Part shown: one piece after another, positions 50,331 to 60,546 of the stretch
How the letters are laid out: each line of letters opens with the position of its first letter
How positions within the stretch are numbered: position 1 is the first letter of the stretch
Assembly: GCA_023129325.1 (NCBI GenBank)
Contig: JAGMCI010000042.1
Span: 17,136 to 81,135, forward strand
From: Caldifarciminota bacterium
GTDB taxonomy: Bacteria > Hydrothermota > UBA3073 > JACQXS01 > JAGMCI01
DNA: 64,000 bases
Direction: 5' to 3'
Translations under genes and position numbers: made by a program
The notes under the pieces: generated by a model
What the model was told of the DNA's origin: nothing
Databases searched by the model: none
What the model saw: the letters and a program-made list of their open reading frames with translations, nothing else

Positions 50331-51640
50331 GTTTTTTTATTTATCCAACCTATCAACATCCAGAATAAAGGTATAATGGCATAGTGAGCAAGCCCAATAA
50401 TCTCTCCAAGTGAAGATAGCATTATAACAAATACACATATAAAAAGCATATTTTTAAATCTATGCGACCACAAATTCATAAAAATAAGATAAATTATTGA
50501 TAAATAAAGAATTCCCCCTAATATACTTGTAGCCAAGAATACATTGATAAAGTCCACCTCACTCCCCCCAGAAGATTTGCCAAACTTTTTTGCCGCTAAT
50601 GTGGTGCTTCCAAGTCCATAGCCAAAAGGATTTTTAATAAACGCTACATTTAAGTCTTTCCTAATTCCTTCAAAATATATTGGTAATGTGGACCTCGTTC
50701 CAAATGGGTCAATTACACCAGCTACCTGGCGTTCTAATGCATTACCAATTTTTGGGATTTTTATAAAAAGCCCTGGACGATAATTTACAACACTCAAAAC
50801 TACAATAATCACAAGTAAAGAGAAAGATAAAAAAATTGCCATTTTCTTCCATTCCTTCAACTTAATTGCAAAAAGAACTATTATCACTGCCAATAGTTTA
50901 AATAAAAATCCCCTAACCCCACCAATTAATCCTGCCCAAAAGAAAATCAGTAATAATATTAGATAAAAAGGTTTCCTCTCATAAATAATTTTAACTAATG
51001 CAATTGCAGCTACTATATTTAAAAATGTAGTATACTCAGAGACACTAACAAAGGTTGAGAAAGGTCTAAACACTCCTCCACTAATCTGGAGCGATACATA
51101 TCCCCCATATTGAATCCAATATTTTTCAAATCCTCTAAAACCAAGATAAACTTGGCATATCCCATAGATAGCAACAACCACTCCAATCCAAATATACAGA
51201 TTAAGCAATTTAATGACATCTTCTCTTTTTGCAAAAACCGCTCCAATAAAAAACCAGAGCACAGGGATAATGTAAAATATAATCCCCCCTATCCCAACAA
51301 GTAAATTTTCTTGTAAAGGATTAAAGATTTGCAAAGTAAAAATACCAAGAAGCATGAGGAGCAACCTTGTTAATCTGTCTCTCTTGATTAACTTCAGGAG
51401 TTCCATTCTATGGAATGTCAATATCTTTATAATCAAGAATATACAAACAACAATTCCTATAAGCAGGATGGGGTCATATTTTGTATATGGGTTAAAAGTG
51501 TAAAGCAATCTTCTTACAAAGCCCATAAAGGGAAGCCAGAGAAATGTAACAAATATACCTTTTTGAGGATTTTTTATTGTCACCAGAAGAAGTAAAGAAG
51601 CAATAATCCCTGCTACAATCCACCGAATTGCCAATGCCAT
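50327..51640 (-). CDS. Polytopic membrane protein, O-antigen polymerase-like
   Basis: A 437-residue protein with ten or more hydrophobic helices and a large loop near residues 285-345 (NPFGYGLGSTTLAAKKFG), the position of the periplasmic loop in Wzy/WaaL proteins. The sequence is less typical of the family than the 573-residue neighbour, so the assignment is tentative. It sits 5 bp downstream of plsY on the same strand. Confidence 0.65.
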   Translation of the reverse strand: MALAIRWIVAGIIASLLLLVTIKNPQKGIFVTFLWLPFMGFVRRLLYTFNPYTKYDPILLIGIVVCIFLIIKILTFHRMELLKLIKRDRLTRLLLMLLGIFTLQIFNPLQENLLVGIGGIIFYIIPVLWFFIGAVFAKREDVIKLLNLYIWIGVVVAIYGICQVYLGFRGFEKYWIQYGGYVSLQISGGVFRPFSTFVSVSEYTTFLNIVAAIALVKIIYERKPFYLILLLIFFWAGLIGGVRGFLFKLLAVIIVLFAIKLKEWKKMAIFLSFSLLVIIVVLSVVNYRPGLFIKIPKIGNALERQVAGVIDPFGTRSTLPIYFEGIRKDLNVAFIKNPFGYGLGSTTLAAKKFGKSSGGSEVDFINVFLATSILGGILYLSIIYLIFMNLWSHRFKNMLFICVFVIMLSSLGEIIGLAHYAIIPLFWMLIGWINKKT

Positions 51641-51645
51641 TCTAA

Positions 51646-52230
51646 TTATTTTTTACCAAATTTTGGTTCTTTGCCTTTAAGGAGGCGCTTTATGTTGGCT
51701 CGGTGTGAGAATATTACAAATAAAAAGATAATAAGTATAAAAAAGGATATTGGTGAGATACGATTCCAGATAAAGATTAATATAGTAAGTACTGCAGATG
51801 CTCCCATTGACGCAACTGATACCCATCTAAAAACTAAAAACAATATTAACCACACTCCAAATGCAATTGCCGCTCCAGATGGTGCAAGTCCTATAAAAAC
51901 TCCAAGTCCAGTTGCCACCCCTTTTCCACCTTTAAATTTAAGCCAGGGAGTAAATGCATGTCCAAGAATTGCACTGAGTCCTGCAATAATAGCTGGATTT
52001 ATTCCAAAGTGGACTTTTGATAAAAAGACAGGCAAAAATCCTTTAGCAACATCAAGCAAAAAGACAGGGATGCCAAGTGATTTTCCACAAACTCTCCATA
52101 CATTTGTGGCTCCTGTATTTTGACTTCCATATTCTCTTATATCAATTTTTTTAAATACTTTAGCGAAAACATATCCCCATGGAATACTGCCAAACAGGAA
52201 CCCAAAAACAAAAGCCAATAGATAATTCAT
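51646..52230 (-). CDS. plsY: Glycerol-3-phosphate acyltransferase
   Basis: PlsY acylates glycerol-3-phosphate from acyl-phosphate in the inner membrane. The 194-residue protein shows the three conserved PlsY motifs: GSIPWGYVFAK, SQNTGATNVWR with the phosphate-binding loop, and KFKGGKGVATGLG. It has five hydrophobic helices. An upstream spacer of word repeats separates it from the divergent lepB operon. Confidence 0.96.
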   Translation of the reverse strand: MNYLLAFVFGFLFGSIPWGYVFAKVFKKIDIREYGSQNTGATNVWRVCGKSLGIPVFLLDVAKGFLPVFLSKVHFGINPAIIAGLSAILGHAFTPWLKFKGGKGVATGLGVFIGLAPSGAAIAFGVWLILFLVFRWVSVASMGASAVLTILIFIWNRISPISFFILIIFLFVIFSHRANIKRLLKGKEPKFGKK

Positions 52231-52607
52231 TTATAAAACGCCACAGAATCACACAGAAAAACACAAAGGTTTATTTTCCCCTTTTCCCAGATTTTCCATT
52301 TTCCCTTTAATTACACAAATTTTGCAATTTTGCCTTTAATCATTCTGCGTGCTATTTTTTATCTTAGTTTAAACTAAAAAATTAAAAATGCAAACTTTTT
52401 CTTATGAGTCTGGTCTGAAAATTTAAAAGTTCGTCACAAAATCACGAAGTCCGTATAAACATTAGCACGCAGACCCGCTTCGCCGACCTGCTTCAGCGAG
52501 GCGAGTATTCACAGATAGGATAGATTTACACAGATATAATATATTTTATTTAAATCTGTGGCTGTTTTTTACTTGACTTTTGGAAAATTTTGGTTATATA
52601 TACATAA
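52231..52607. other. 377-bp divergent spacer, repeat words plus lepB promoter
   Basis: The spacer holds CACAGAATCACACAGAAAAACAC words, a CGCTTCGCCGACCTGCTTC..GCGAGGCGAG fragment (52487-52510) related to the polA compound repeat, and the lepB promoter at its right end. No gene is seen. Confidence 0.6.
52573..52602 (+). promoter_or_regulatory. Promoter of lepB operon
   Basis: TTGACT (52573-52578), 16-18 bp, TATATA (52595-52602). It ends 5 nt before GTG 52608, implying a leaderless GTG-initiated mRNA. Confidence 0.7.
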
Positions 52608-53297
52608 GTGCCAAGAAAGAAAAAAAGCAAACTCAGGGGTTGGGTTGAAGATATCATTTTTATTGTAGTTTGTGTTTTTTTAATCAAAACATTTATAGTC
52701 CAAGCTTACCGAATACCCACCGGCTCAATGGAACCCAACCTCTTAATAGGAGACCACTTATTTGGTTGTTGTTTCTTTTATGGGATTAAAATTCCTTTTA
52801 CGGATAAACGGGTTTTAAGGATTAGAAAACCTCATCGTGGAGACATAGTAATCTTCAGGTATCCTTATGAGCGTAAAAATTTTGTAAAGAGGTGTGTAGC
52901 TGTTGGAGGAGACATCATAGAAATAAAAGATAAAAAAGTTTATATAAATGGTCATTTGTTAAATGAACCTTACGCCAAGTTTCGCGACCCGATGATTTAT
53001 CCAAATTTAGATATGAACAAATCAGAATATCAAAGGATATGGGAAAAGAGTGGATTCAAAAGAGCAGGAGGCAGAATAAGAGACAATTTTGGTCCTGCAA
53101 AAATACCATCAAATTCTTTTTTTATGATGGGAGATAATCGTGATTACTCATTTGACTCTCGTTTTTGGGGACCTTTAAAAGAGAAATACATTCTTGGTAA
53201 ATTTTTAATTTTATATTTTTCATGGGATAGCAAGCCCCCTCTTTATAAAATATGGCAAAAAGTAAGATGGAAGAGAATAGGACAGGTGGTGAAGTAA
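52608..53297 (+). CDS. lepB: Signal peptidase I
   Basis: Cleaves Sec signal peptides. The 229-residue protein has a basic start, one TM helix (about 12-33), the nucleophile S40 in IPTGSMEPNL, general base K94 in NFVKRCVAVGGD, and the box E region MMGDNRDYSFDSRFWGP. The extended middle domain is normal for LepB. GTG 52608 is the only start compatible with the promoter. Confidence 0.95.
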   Translation: MPRKKKSKLRGWVEDIIFIVVCVFLIKTFIVQAYRIPTGSMEPNLLIGDHLFGCCFFYGIKIPFTDKRVLRIRKPHRGDIVIFRYPYERKNFVKRCVAVGGDIIEIKDKKVYINGHLLNEPYAKFRDPMIYPNLDMNKSEYQRIWEKSGFKRAGGRIRDNFGPAKIPSNSFFMMGDNRDYSFDSRFWGPLKEKYILGKFLILYFSWDSKPPLYKIWQKVRWKRIGQVVK

Positions 53298-53383
53298 GAA
53301 GTAAGAAGTAGGAAGTGGGAATTACAAATCACTCATTTTTTGAATCCTTTCATTTTAATTTGCATCTAAAAGTATGAACGAAA

Positions 53384-53899
53384 ATGGCAAAACGAAAAAC
53401 ACTCAAACAAGAATTAGAGGAATATAAGGATAACTATTTAAGAGCACTTGCTGAGTTTGAAAATTACAAAAAGAGGGTTCGTAAAGACAGGGAAGTACTA
53501 ATAAATTATGCCAATGAAAGGCTCATTCTTGAGTTTATTCCTGTTCTTGACAATTTTGAAAGAGGAATAGGAAATTGTAAATTGCAAATTGTAAAATGTA
53601 AAATGAAAGATAAGAAATTATTTAAAAGTTTTTATGAGGGTATTAAATTAATTTATAGTAGTTTTAAGAAAACCCTTGAGAATGAAGGGCTTAAATCTTT
53701 TAATTCCATTAATGAAAAATTTGACCCCAGATTTCATGAAGCAATTTCGGTAGCAGAGTCTGATTGTCAGGTTTCTGATACAGTGATTTCTGAAATTTCA
53801 AAAGGCTATATATTTAAGGACAGGGTTATAAGACCTGCGCAAGTAGTAGTTTCAAAGAAAGCAGAGTCAAAAATCAAAAAACATAGGAAAACGAATTAA
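53384..53899 (+). CDS. grpE: Nucleotide exchange factor GrpE
   Basis: GrpE releases ADP from DnaK. The 171-residue protein has the long N-terminal coiled coil (LKQELEEYKDNYLRALAEFENYK, seen in part) and the beta domain (FDPRFHEAISVAES, KDRVIRPAQVVVSKK). Residues 62-76 (GNCKLQIVKCKMKDK) come from an AAATTGTAAATTGCAAATTG-type repeat inserted in the helical neck. It heads the chaperone part of the operon. Confidence 0.94.
   Translation: MAKRKTLKQELEEYKDNYLRALAEFENYKKRVRKDREVLINYANERLILEFIPVLDNFERGIGNCKLQIVKCKMKDKKLFKSFYEGIKLIYSSFKKTLENEGLKSFNSINEKFDPRFHEAISVAESDCQVSDTVISEISKGYIFKDRVIRPAQVVVSKKAESKIKKHRKTN
53569..53611. repeat. AT-rich AAATTG repeat in grpE
   Basis: AAATTGTAAATTGCAAATTG and AAAATGTAAAATG, words also found in spacers. 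In frame. Confidence 0.6.
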
Positions 53900-53911
53900 A
53901 CAGGAGGCAAC

Positions 53912-55915
53912 ATGGCGGAGAAAGCAATAGGAATTGATTTAGGCACAACTTATTCTTGTGTAGCGGTAGTGGAGGGCAAGGAGCGCACTGTAATTCCTAA
54001 CCCTGATGGTGGACGCACAACTCCCTCTGTAGTAGCCATCACTTCATCTGGCGAGCGGCTTGTAGGTCCACTTGCCAGGCGTCAGATAGTAACGAATCCT
54101 GACAGCACTATATATTCAATTAAAAGATTTATGGGTCGTCGTCATTCTGAGGTAAGTGAGGAGATGAAACTTGTTTCTTATAAGGTCATAGAAGGTCCAC
54201 ATCAGGATGCAAGAGTAACGATGGCTGGCAAGGAATACTCTTCCCCCGAGATATCAGCTCTGGTTTTACAATATTTAAAGAAATCAGCAGAAGACTATCT
54301 TGGCGAAAAGATAACAAAGGCAGTCATAACAGTTCCGGCTTACTTCAATGACTCACAGCGTAAGGCGACCAAGGATGCAGGTAAAATTGCTGGTCTTGAA
54401 GTTCTAAGAATAATAAATGAGCCAACAGCTGCTTCTTTAGCTTATGGTTTAGGGACTAAGAAAAAGGAAAGGGTAGTAGTATACGATTTTGGTGGTGGCA
54501 CATTTGACATTTCCATAATAGAATTAGACATGAGTGCAGACCCTCCTCTAATTGAGGTTATAGCAACGAATGGCGATACTCATCTTGGTGGAGACAACAT
54601 AGATGAGCGAATAGCGAACTGGCTTGTCACAGAATTCAAGAAAGAGAACGGCATAGACTTAAGCAAAGACCGGTCTGCCTTACAGAGATTAAGAGAGGCA
54701 TCTGAGAAAGCAAAATGCGAACTTTCAACAAGTTTACAGACGAGCATCAATTTACCATTTATAACGGCTGATTCATCTGGTCCCAAGCATCTTGATGTAA
54801 AGCTAACGAGAGCCAAATTAGAATCTCTTATTGAGGACTTAATTGAAAAGTCAAGAAAGCCCTGTGAGCAGGCAGTTGAGGATGCAATAAAGAAGACTGG
54901 CTCTTCAATAAAAGCCATAGAAGATATTGACCAAATAATTCTTGTTGGTGGTATGACCCGGATGCCCAAGATTCAGAGGTTTGTAAAAGATTTTTTTGGC
55001 AAAGACCCTCATCGTGGCATAAATCCCGATGAAGTTGTAGCTATAGGCGCTGCTATTCAAGCCAATGTCTTGGTGGGCGGAAAAGAGAAAAAGGAAGTTC
55101 TTCTCTTAGATGTAACGCCATTAACATTAGGGATTGAGACTTTAGGCAATGTTCGCACAGCTATGATTGAACGCAACACAACTATTCCAACCCGGAAGAC
55201 CCGAATATTCACAACTGCTTCTGACAACCAGCCTGCTGTGACCATCAATGTTCTTCAAGGCGAACGTCCTATGGCAAGTGATAACCGAAGTTTGGGCAGG
55301 TTTGACCTGATAGACATTCCACCAGCTCCTCGTGGTATCCCCCAGATAGAAGTAGCTTTTGACATAGATGCAAGTGGCATTTTACATGTTAAGGCAGTAG
55401 ACAAAGCGACCAAGAAAGAACAGTCAATAAGAATTACGGGCTCCTCTGGTCTCAGTGAAGATGAAGTGGACAAGATGGTAAATGAAGCGAAAACTCATGA
55501 GACAGAGGATAAGAAAAAGAAAGAATTAATTGAAACGAGGAATCAAGCTGACACTTTAATTTATTCAGTGGAGAAGAGTTTAAAAGACTTTGGCGATAAA
55601 ATACCCGAATCTGAGCGTAAGAACATCCAGGATGCCATTGAGCGTTTAAAGAAAGATATAGCTGGTAATGACATAGTTACAATTAAGAAAACTATGGATG
55701 ACCTTCAAAAAGCGAGCTATAAATTAGCTGAAGAGATGTATAAGAAAGCTGAAGCCGAGAAGCCAAAAGAAAAGGAGCCGAAAGCTGGAAAACCGAAACC
55801 CGAGAAACCAAAGGGAGAAAAGCCCACCACTGGTGGAAAAGAGGAAGGTCCCATAGAAGCAGAGTATGAAGTTATAGATGAAGAGGAGAAAAAAGATAAA
55901 AAACAAAATACCTAA
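53912..55915 (+). CDS. dnaK: Hsp70 chaperone DnaK
   Basis: The ATPase domain (1-380) opens with [17 protein letters not shown] and contains the phosphate loops [12 protein letters not shown] and LVGGMTRMP. The substrate-binding domain has [13 protein letters not shown], and a disordered K/E/P-rich tail is about 620-667. The length of 667 is slightly long because of the tail. AGGAGG lies 8 bases before ATG. No CIRCE element precedes the operon. Confidence 0.98.
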   Translation: MAEKAIGIDLGTTYSCVAVVEGKERTVIPNPDGGRTTPSVVAITSSGERLVGPLARRQIVTNPDSTIYSIKRFMGRRHSEVSEEMKLVSYKVIEGPHQDARVTMAGKEYSSPEISALVLQYLKKSAEDYLGEKITKAVITVPAYFNDSQRKATKDAGKIAGLEVLRIINEPTAASLAYGLGTKKKERVVVYDFGGGTFDISIIELDMSADPPLIEVIATNGDTHLGGDNIDERIANWLVTEFKKENGIDLSKDRSALQRLREASEKAKCELSTSLQTSINLPFITADSSGPKHLDVKLTRAKLESLIEDLIEKSRKPCEQAVEDAIKKTGSSIKAIEDIDQIILVGGMTRMPKIQRFVKDFFGKDPHRGINPDEVVAIGAAIQANVLVGGKEKKEVLLLDVTPLTLGIETLGNVRTAMIERNTTIPTRKTRIFTTASDNQPAVTINVLQGERPMASDNRSLGRFDLIDIPPAPRGIPQIEVAFDIDASGILHVKAVDKATKKEQSIRITGSSGLSEDEVDKMVNEAKTHETEDKKKKELIETRNQADTLIYSVEKSLKDFGDKIPESERKNIQDAIERLKKDIAGNDIVTIKKTMDDLQKASYKLAEEMYKKAEAEKPKEKEPKAGKPKPEKPKGEKPTTGGKEEGPIEAEYEVIDEEEKKDKKQNT

Positions 55916-55967
55916 ATACCTAAACTTCAATCTTTCTTTAGAAATTTAGGCATTTTGTCTGCTCGTC

Positions 55968-56035
55968 ACTTCCCTGCCCGACAGACGGTAGGTGGGGACT
56001 TTCTTGCCTACCGTCAGGTAGGTAGGTATTTTTGA
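55968..56035. repeat. Palindromic repeat between dnaK and dnaJ
   Basis: CCTGCCCGACAGACGGTAGG, then CCTACCGTCAGGTAGGTAGG; a relative of the 3046 and 16146 elements. Confidence 0.7.
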
Positions 56036-56041
56036 TTTCGT

Positions 56042-57175
56042 ATGTCAGCAAAGCGTAATTATTATGAAGTTTTAGGGGTCTCCAATGAGGCTGCTCCCGA
56101 TGAAATCAAAAATGCCTATCGTCGTCTTGCTCGCCAGTATCATCCTGACATGAATCCTGACAAGGATAAAAAGGAAGCTGAAGAGAAGTTCAAGGAGCTT
56201 TCTGAGGCTTATGAAGTTCTTATTGACCAAAACAAGCGGCGTATGTATGACCAGTTTGGGCATACAGGTATTGACCAACAGTTTGGGACTGGAGGCTTTA
56301 GCTGGGATAATTTTACCCATTTTGGAGACATAGAAGACATATTTGGGGATTTACTTGGTAATTTCTTTGGTGGTGGATTTGGGGGTGAATCTGTAATTGA
56401 TAAAATATTTGGTGGAGCTGGTTTCACTTCAAGAGAGATAGGACGTATAAGAGGTTCTGATATTCGGATAACTCTTCCTTTATCTTTAACGGAGATTGCT
56501 CATGGAATAACGAAAAAAGTCAAGCTCACGAGATATGAGAAATGTCCGGCTTGTAATGGAGTGGGCGGCACAGGTTTTGAGACCTGTCCAACTTGCGGTG
56601 GAAAGGGGCAAATAAGGCAAGTCAGTTCAAGTATATTGGGACAATTTGTAAATATTACGGGTTGTCCTAAATGTAAAGGGAGTGGGAGAATTATAAAAGA
56701 GCGCTGTTCTCACTGCAGTGGCACAGGTAAAATAAAGAAAGTTACAACAATTTCTATAAATGTTCCTCCAGGTGTAAAGAGAGGTAATTATATTCCCTTA
56801 AGGGGACAAGGCAATGCAGGCTCTAATGGTGGACCTCCTGGTGATTTAATTGCAGTAATAGACGAAAAAGAAGATTCTATATTTAAAAGAGATGGTGATA
56901 ACATATTTGCAAGGATTCCTATCTCTTTCCCGGTTGCTGTTCTTGGAGGCAAGGTGAAAGTCCCTACTCTTAATGACAAAGTGGCAATGCGTATCCCTCC
57001 CGGAACACAATCTGGCAGAATATTCAAAATTCGTGGGAAAGGGTTGCCAAAATTAAATGGATACGGAAGAGGAGACGAGTTAATAGAAGTATTTACTCAC
57101 ACACCCAAAAATCTATCTGCAGAAGCAAAAGAATTAATAAAGAGACTTAACAATTTAATTGAACATCCAAGTTAA
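56042..57175 (+). CDS. dnaJ: Hsp40 co-chaperone DnaJ
   Basis: The J domain (1-70) carries HPD at 34-36 (QYHPDMN), followed by a G/F-rich linker (GGGFGGE) and four CxxCxGxG zinc motifs (CPACNGVG, CPTCGGKG, CPKCKGSG, CSHCSGTG). The C-terminal domains are complete. A type I DnaJ of normal length (377). Confidence 0.97.
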   Translation: MSAKRNYYEVLGVSNEAAPDEIKNAYRRLARQYHPDMNPDKDKKEAEEKFKELSEAYEVLIDQNKRRMYDQFGHTGIDQQFGTGGFSWDNFTHFGDIEDIFGDLLGNFFGGGFGGESVIDKIFGGAGFTSREIGRIRGSDIRITLPLSLTEIAHGITKKVKLTRYEKCPACNGVGGTGFETCPTCGGKGQIRQVSSSILGQFVNITGCPKCKGSGRIIKERCSHCSGTGKIKKVTTISINVPPGVKRGNYIPLRGQGNAGSNGGPPGDLIAVIDEKEDSIFKRDGDNIFARIPISFPVAVLGGKVKVPTLNDKVAMRIPPGTQSGRIFKIRGKGLPKLNGYGRGDELIEVFTHTPKNLSAEAKELIKRLNNLIEHPS

Positions 57176-57190
57176 AGGAGGTGATAATAG

Positions 57191-57358
57191 ATGATAGTTG
57201 TGAAAGTAAAAGAAGGAGAATCCTTTGAGTCAGCTTATAGAAGGTTTAAACGACAATGTGAAAAGGAGCGTCTCTTTTCTGAAGTAAAGAAACATGAGCG
57301 ATACGAAAAGCCATCTGAAAAGAAGAGAACCAAGAGAACTCAAATTAGAAGAAAATAA
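57191..57358 (+). CDS. rpsU: Ribosomal protein bS21
   Basis: A 55-residue basic protein ([19 protein letters not shown], then [14 protein letters not shown]), the S21 pattern. A textbook Shine-Dalgarno (AAAGGAGGTGAT) lies before ATG 57191. The rpsU-dnaG-rpoD order is the classic macromolecular-synthesis operon. The stop codon is immediately followed by the dnaG ATG. Confidence 0.96.
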   Translation: MIVVKVKEGESFESAYRRFKRQCEKERLFSEVKKHERYEKPSEKKRTKRTQIRRK

Positions 57359-59008
57359 ATGAGGATACCTCAAGATAAGGTAGCTCAAATCCGAGAGGCA
57401 AATCCAATTGAAGAAGTAATTGCAGGTTATATTTCTTTAAAAAAAGCAGGCAAGAACTTCAAGGCTTTATGTCCTTTTCATTCCGAGCGGACGCCTTCCT
57501 TTTTTGTCTCTCCCGAGAAGGGACTCTACCATTGTTTTGGTTGTGGAAAATCAGGCAATATTATTACTTTCATCATGGAATATAGTAAGTTAAGTTTTCT
57601 TGAAGCAGTCCAATTTCTCGGAGAAAGAGTTGGAATACAGATAAAATTTGAGAAGCCTAAGAATGAACATTTGTATAAAATAAACAAATTTGTCGCCGAA
57701 CTTTTTCATTCAATACTTTTAGCTCCAGAAGGACTTCCAGCTCGCAGGTGGATTGAGCATCGGGGAATTCAAAAAGAGACTGTGAATGAGTTTATGCTTG
57801 GCTACGCTCCAAGCGAATCTATTGTATATCGGAGCGCGAAATCTAAAGGAATAAAATTAGAGGATTTAGAGACTCTGGGTTTAGTGACCAAGCTTGAGAA
57901 CGGAAGATACCGTGATTCTTTCAGGAGAAAGATAATTTTTCCAATAAGAGACAGATGGGATAAAGTCATAGGTTTTGGGACAAGAGTTCTTGACCAAAGT
58001 GAACCAAAATACATAAATTCTCCCGAGTCTCCTGTGTTTAAAAAAGGAAAATCATTATATGGACTTTATGAAGCTAAAAACCAGTTAAGAGAAAAAACAA
58101 TTCTTGTAGAAGGGTATACGGATGTATTGACTCTTCATCAATATGGTATAAAGAATGTAGTAGCAAGTTTAGGAACCTCACTTACTGAAGAACAAGCACG
58201 GCTTTTAAAACTACATACTCAAAAAGTAATACTTATTTATGATGGGGATATTGCTGGACAGAATGCAGCTGAAAGAGCTATAAATATTCTTCTGGAAGCA
58301 GGACTTGATATTAGTATTCTTGTTTTACCTAAAGGTGAAGACCCAGATTCTTTTATTCGTGAGAAAGGAAATTTTGATTTCAGTAAGGTTCAAAATTTTG
58401 TAGATTTTAAGTTTAAAGAATCTAAAAGCATAGAAGAAAAAACAGAACTTGTAAAAAGTTTTCAACAGACTCTTATTAAGATTTCAGATAGTGTAAAAAA
58501 AGAACTTTGGGCAGACTATATTTCAAAAAAAATTGGTATTAAAAAAGAACTTCTTCTTATAACACAACCTCTATCTCCTACCCGCCTGACGGCGAGGCAG
58601 GTTAAAACTGTTTCTGCCCCTACAAAGAATCTGGAAGATTTAGAGGTCGAACTTTTGGCTTTTGCATCATCTAATATAGCATCAAGAAAATTGTTGTTAG
58701 AAAATTCATTTAATTTTTCCTCCCCAGAATTAAGGCCTCTTGCTGTCCTGATGTTAAAAGAGACTGGTCCATCTGAGATTTTGAATTCCATAACAGACGA
58801 GCGAATGAGAGAAAATTTTACAAAAATTACTTTCTTGGAAAATATAGATTCAGAAAAAATGACTTTAGATTATCTCAAGCGTATAAATGAGTTGAGGGCA
58901 AGAAAGCGGATGAGAGAAATACATGAAATTATAAGGGAAGGAAAAGAAACTCCCGAACTCTTAGACGAGTATCAAAAACTTGCTACTATAAAAGCAAAAA
59001 AGGATTAA
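57359..59008 (+). CDS. dnaG: DNA primase
   Basis: Synthesises primers for replication. CHC2 zinc finger C38, H41, C59, C62 ([21 protein letters not shown]), an N-terminal RNA polymerase domain, and the TOPRIM domain ([17 protein letters not shown]) are clear. The 549-residue length has a short C-terminal helicase-interaction domain. Residues 407-415 (PTRLTARQV) come from a CCCGCCTGACGGCGAGGCAGG repeat in the linker to that domain. Confidence 0.96.
   Translation: MRIPQDKVAQIREANPIEEVIAGYISLKKAGKNFKALCPFHSERTPSFFVSPEKGLYHCFGCGKSGNIITFIMEYSKLSFLEAVQFLGERVGIQIKFEKPKNEHLYKINKFVAELFHSILLAPEGLPARRWIEHRGIQKETVNEFMLGYAPSESIVYRSAKSKGIKLEDLETLGLVTKLENGRYRDSFRRKIIFPIRDRWDKVIGFGTRVLDQSEPKYINSPESPVFKKGKSLYGLYEAKNQLREKTILVEGYTDVLTLHQYGIKNVVASLGTSLTEEQARLLKLHTQKVILIYDGDIAGQNAAERAINILLEAGLDISILVLPKGEDPDSFIREKGNFDFSKVQNFVDFKFKESKSIEEKTELVKSFQQTLIKISDSVKKELWADYISKKIGIKKELLLITQPLSPTRLTARQVKTVSAPTKNLEDLEVELLAFASSNIASRKLLLENSFNFSSPELRPLAVLMLKETGPSEILNSITDERMRENFTKITFLENIDSEKMTLDYLKRINELRARKRMREIHEIIREGKETPELLDEYQKLATIKAKKD
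58579..58603. repeat. ACCCGCCTGACGGCGAGGC repeat in dnaG
   Basis: Related to the ends of the compound element in polA (ACCCGCCTG..GCGAGGCAGGT). In frame, located in a linker. Confidence 0.75.
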
Positions 59009-59013
59009 AATTT

Positions 59014-60546
59014 ATGGACAAAGAGATTAAAAAGATAATGAAATTTATTGATAAGAGTCGGAAAATAACTTATGAAAAGTTAAACAGTCTTCTTCCTAAT
59101 GAGCTTATATCTCCATGGGAATTTGAGCGCGTCATATCCGGACTTGAAGCTTTAGGGATAAAAGTAGTAGAAGATGGTTATGCTATTCCAGCAGGAAAAG
59201 TTCCTATAGAAAGCCGTCATCTTGAAGACCCTTTAAAGATGTATTTCCAGGATATTGGCACAGTAAATCTTTTATCTAAAGAGAAAGAAGTAGAACTCGC
59301 AAAAGAAATTGAGAAATGGTATATTAAAATAACAGAGACCATTTTTTCCACCATTCTTGCAATGGATGAATTTCTTAAGTATAGACTCAAAATTGAGTAT
59401 CGCAGAATTCCTCCCGAAGAATTCATTAGAATAGGTGCTCCTGCCCCTTCTCCGAAATTTATTGAGGAAAAGCGTCGTCACATTCTCAGGACAATGGGTT
59501 TTATTAAACAAAAGCGAGACGAAATTGTCAATTTGAGACATAATAAGTCTTCCATTTCTCTTATCAAAAGCAGGCGTCAATCTGTAAAAAATGAAATTCT
59601 GAATCTTAATTTACAATTTAGCTATTTAGATGAAACATTTAAAAAGCTTGAATCTCTTGATAAAAAAATTAGAGCTAAAGAGAAAAGTATATGTTCGAAA
59701 AATAAAAGTTTTCAGAATAAGTATATATTTGAACCTATGGAAGAAAAAATTGGTATGAAAAGATGGAACTTCCACAAATTACTTTTAAAAACAAATGAAT
59801 ATGGAGAAAAAGTAGCGAAAACAAAACAACAAATGGCTCATGCGAATGTGAGATTGGTAATCTCAATAGCCAAGCGATATACGAATAGGGGACTTGAATT
59901 TACCGACCTTGTTCAAGAAGGCAATTCTGGACTCATAAAGGCAGTATCAAAGTTCGACTACCGAAAAGATTACAAGTTCTCAACCTACGCAAGTTGGTGG
60001 ATTCGTCAAGCAATTTCACGCGCTATCGCCGACCAGGCAAGAACTATAAGAATTCCCGTTCATCTAATTGAAATAATCCATCGGGTAATACGAGAAGCAA
60101 GAGTTGTTATGCAAGAATACGGAAGAGAACCCACCCCGGAAGAATTAGCAGAAAGACTAAATCTATCAGCAAAAAAAGTAAAGAACGCTTATCGTGTGGC
60201 TCAGGATATAATTTCTCTTGACCGCCCTATCGGTGATAGTGAGGATTCCCTATTCAGTGATTTTATTGCCAGTGGAAATGAATCCTCACCTGCTTATTTA
60301 ATATCTAAGGCTATGCTAAAGGAAAGGTTAGGAGAGATTTTACAAGACCTTACAAAAAAGGAACAAAAAGTTATTGAATTGAGATTTGGACTTCAGGGAC
60401 AACAACCTAAAACTTTAGAAGAAGTGGGACTTATATTTGATGTGACAAGAGAAAGAATTCGTCAGATTGAACAAAAAGCTATTAAAAAATTAAAATATAA
60501 GGAGCGAAAGAAAAAATTAGAGCCCTTGCTTGAATTACTTGGATAA
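59014..60546 (+). CDS. rpoD: Primary sigma factor sigma-70
   Basis: The 510-residue protein has region 1.2 ([19 protein letters not shown]), region 2 ([21 protein letters not shown], then [15 protein letters not shown]), region 3 ([18 protein letters not shown]) and region 4 with the -35 reading helix ([23 protein letters not shown]). A spacer of about 140 residues between regions 1.2 and 2 is unusually long. Its promoter-reading helices agree with the TTGACA/TATAAT boxes in this window. The end overlaps the convergent activase gene by 12 bp. Confidence 0.97.
   Translation: MDKEIKKIMKFIDKSRKITYEKLNSLLPNELISPWEFERVISGLEALGIKVVEDGYAIPAGKVPIESRHLEDPLKMYFQDIGTVNLLSKEKEVELAKEIEKWYIKITETIFSTILAMDEFLKYRLKIEYRRIPPEEFIRIGAPAPSPKFIEEKRRHILRTMGFIKQKRDEIVNLRHNKSSISLIKSRRQSVKNEILNLNLQFSYLDETFKKLESLDKKIRAKEKSICSKNKSFQNKYIFEPMEEKIGMKRWNFHKLLLKTNEYGEKVAKTKQQMAHANVRLVISIAKRYTNRGLEFTDLVQEGNSGLIKAVSKFDYRKDYKFSTYASWWIRQAISRAIADQARTIRIPVHLIEIIHRVIREARVVMQEYGREPTPEELAERLNLSAKKVKNAYRVAQDIISLDRPIGDSEDSLFSDFIASGNESSPAYLISKAMLKERLGEILQDLTKKEQKVIELRFGLQGQQPKTLEEVGLIFDVTRERIRQIEQKAIKKLKYKERKKKLEPLLELLG

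Noticed and set aside
53298-53383. CIRCE (HrcA) operator before grpE
   Set aside because: No TTAGCACTC/GAGTGCTAA pair is present; the region has only AAGTAAGAAG-type words.
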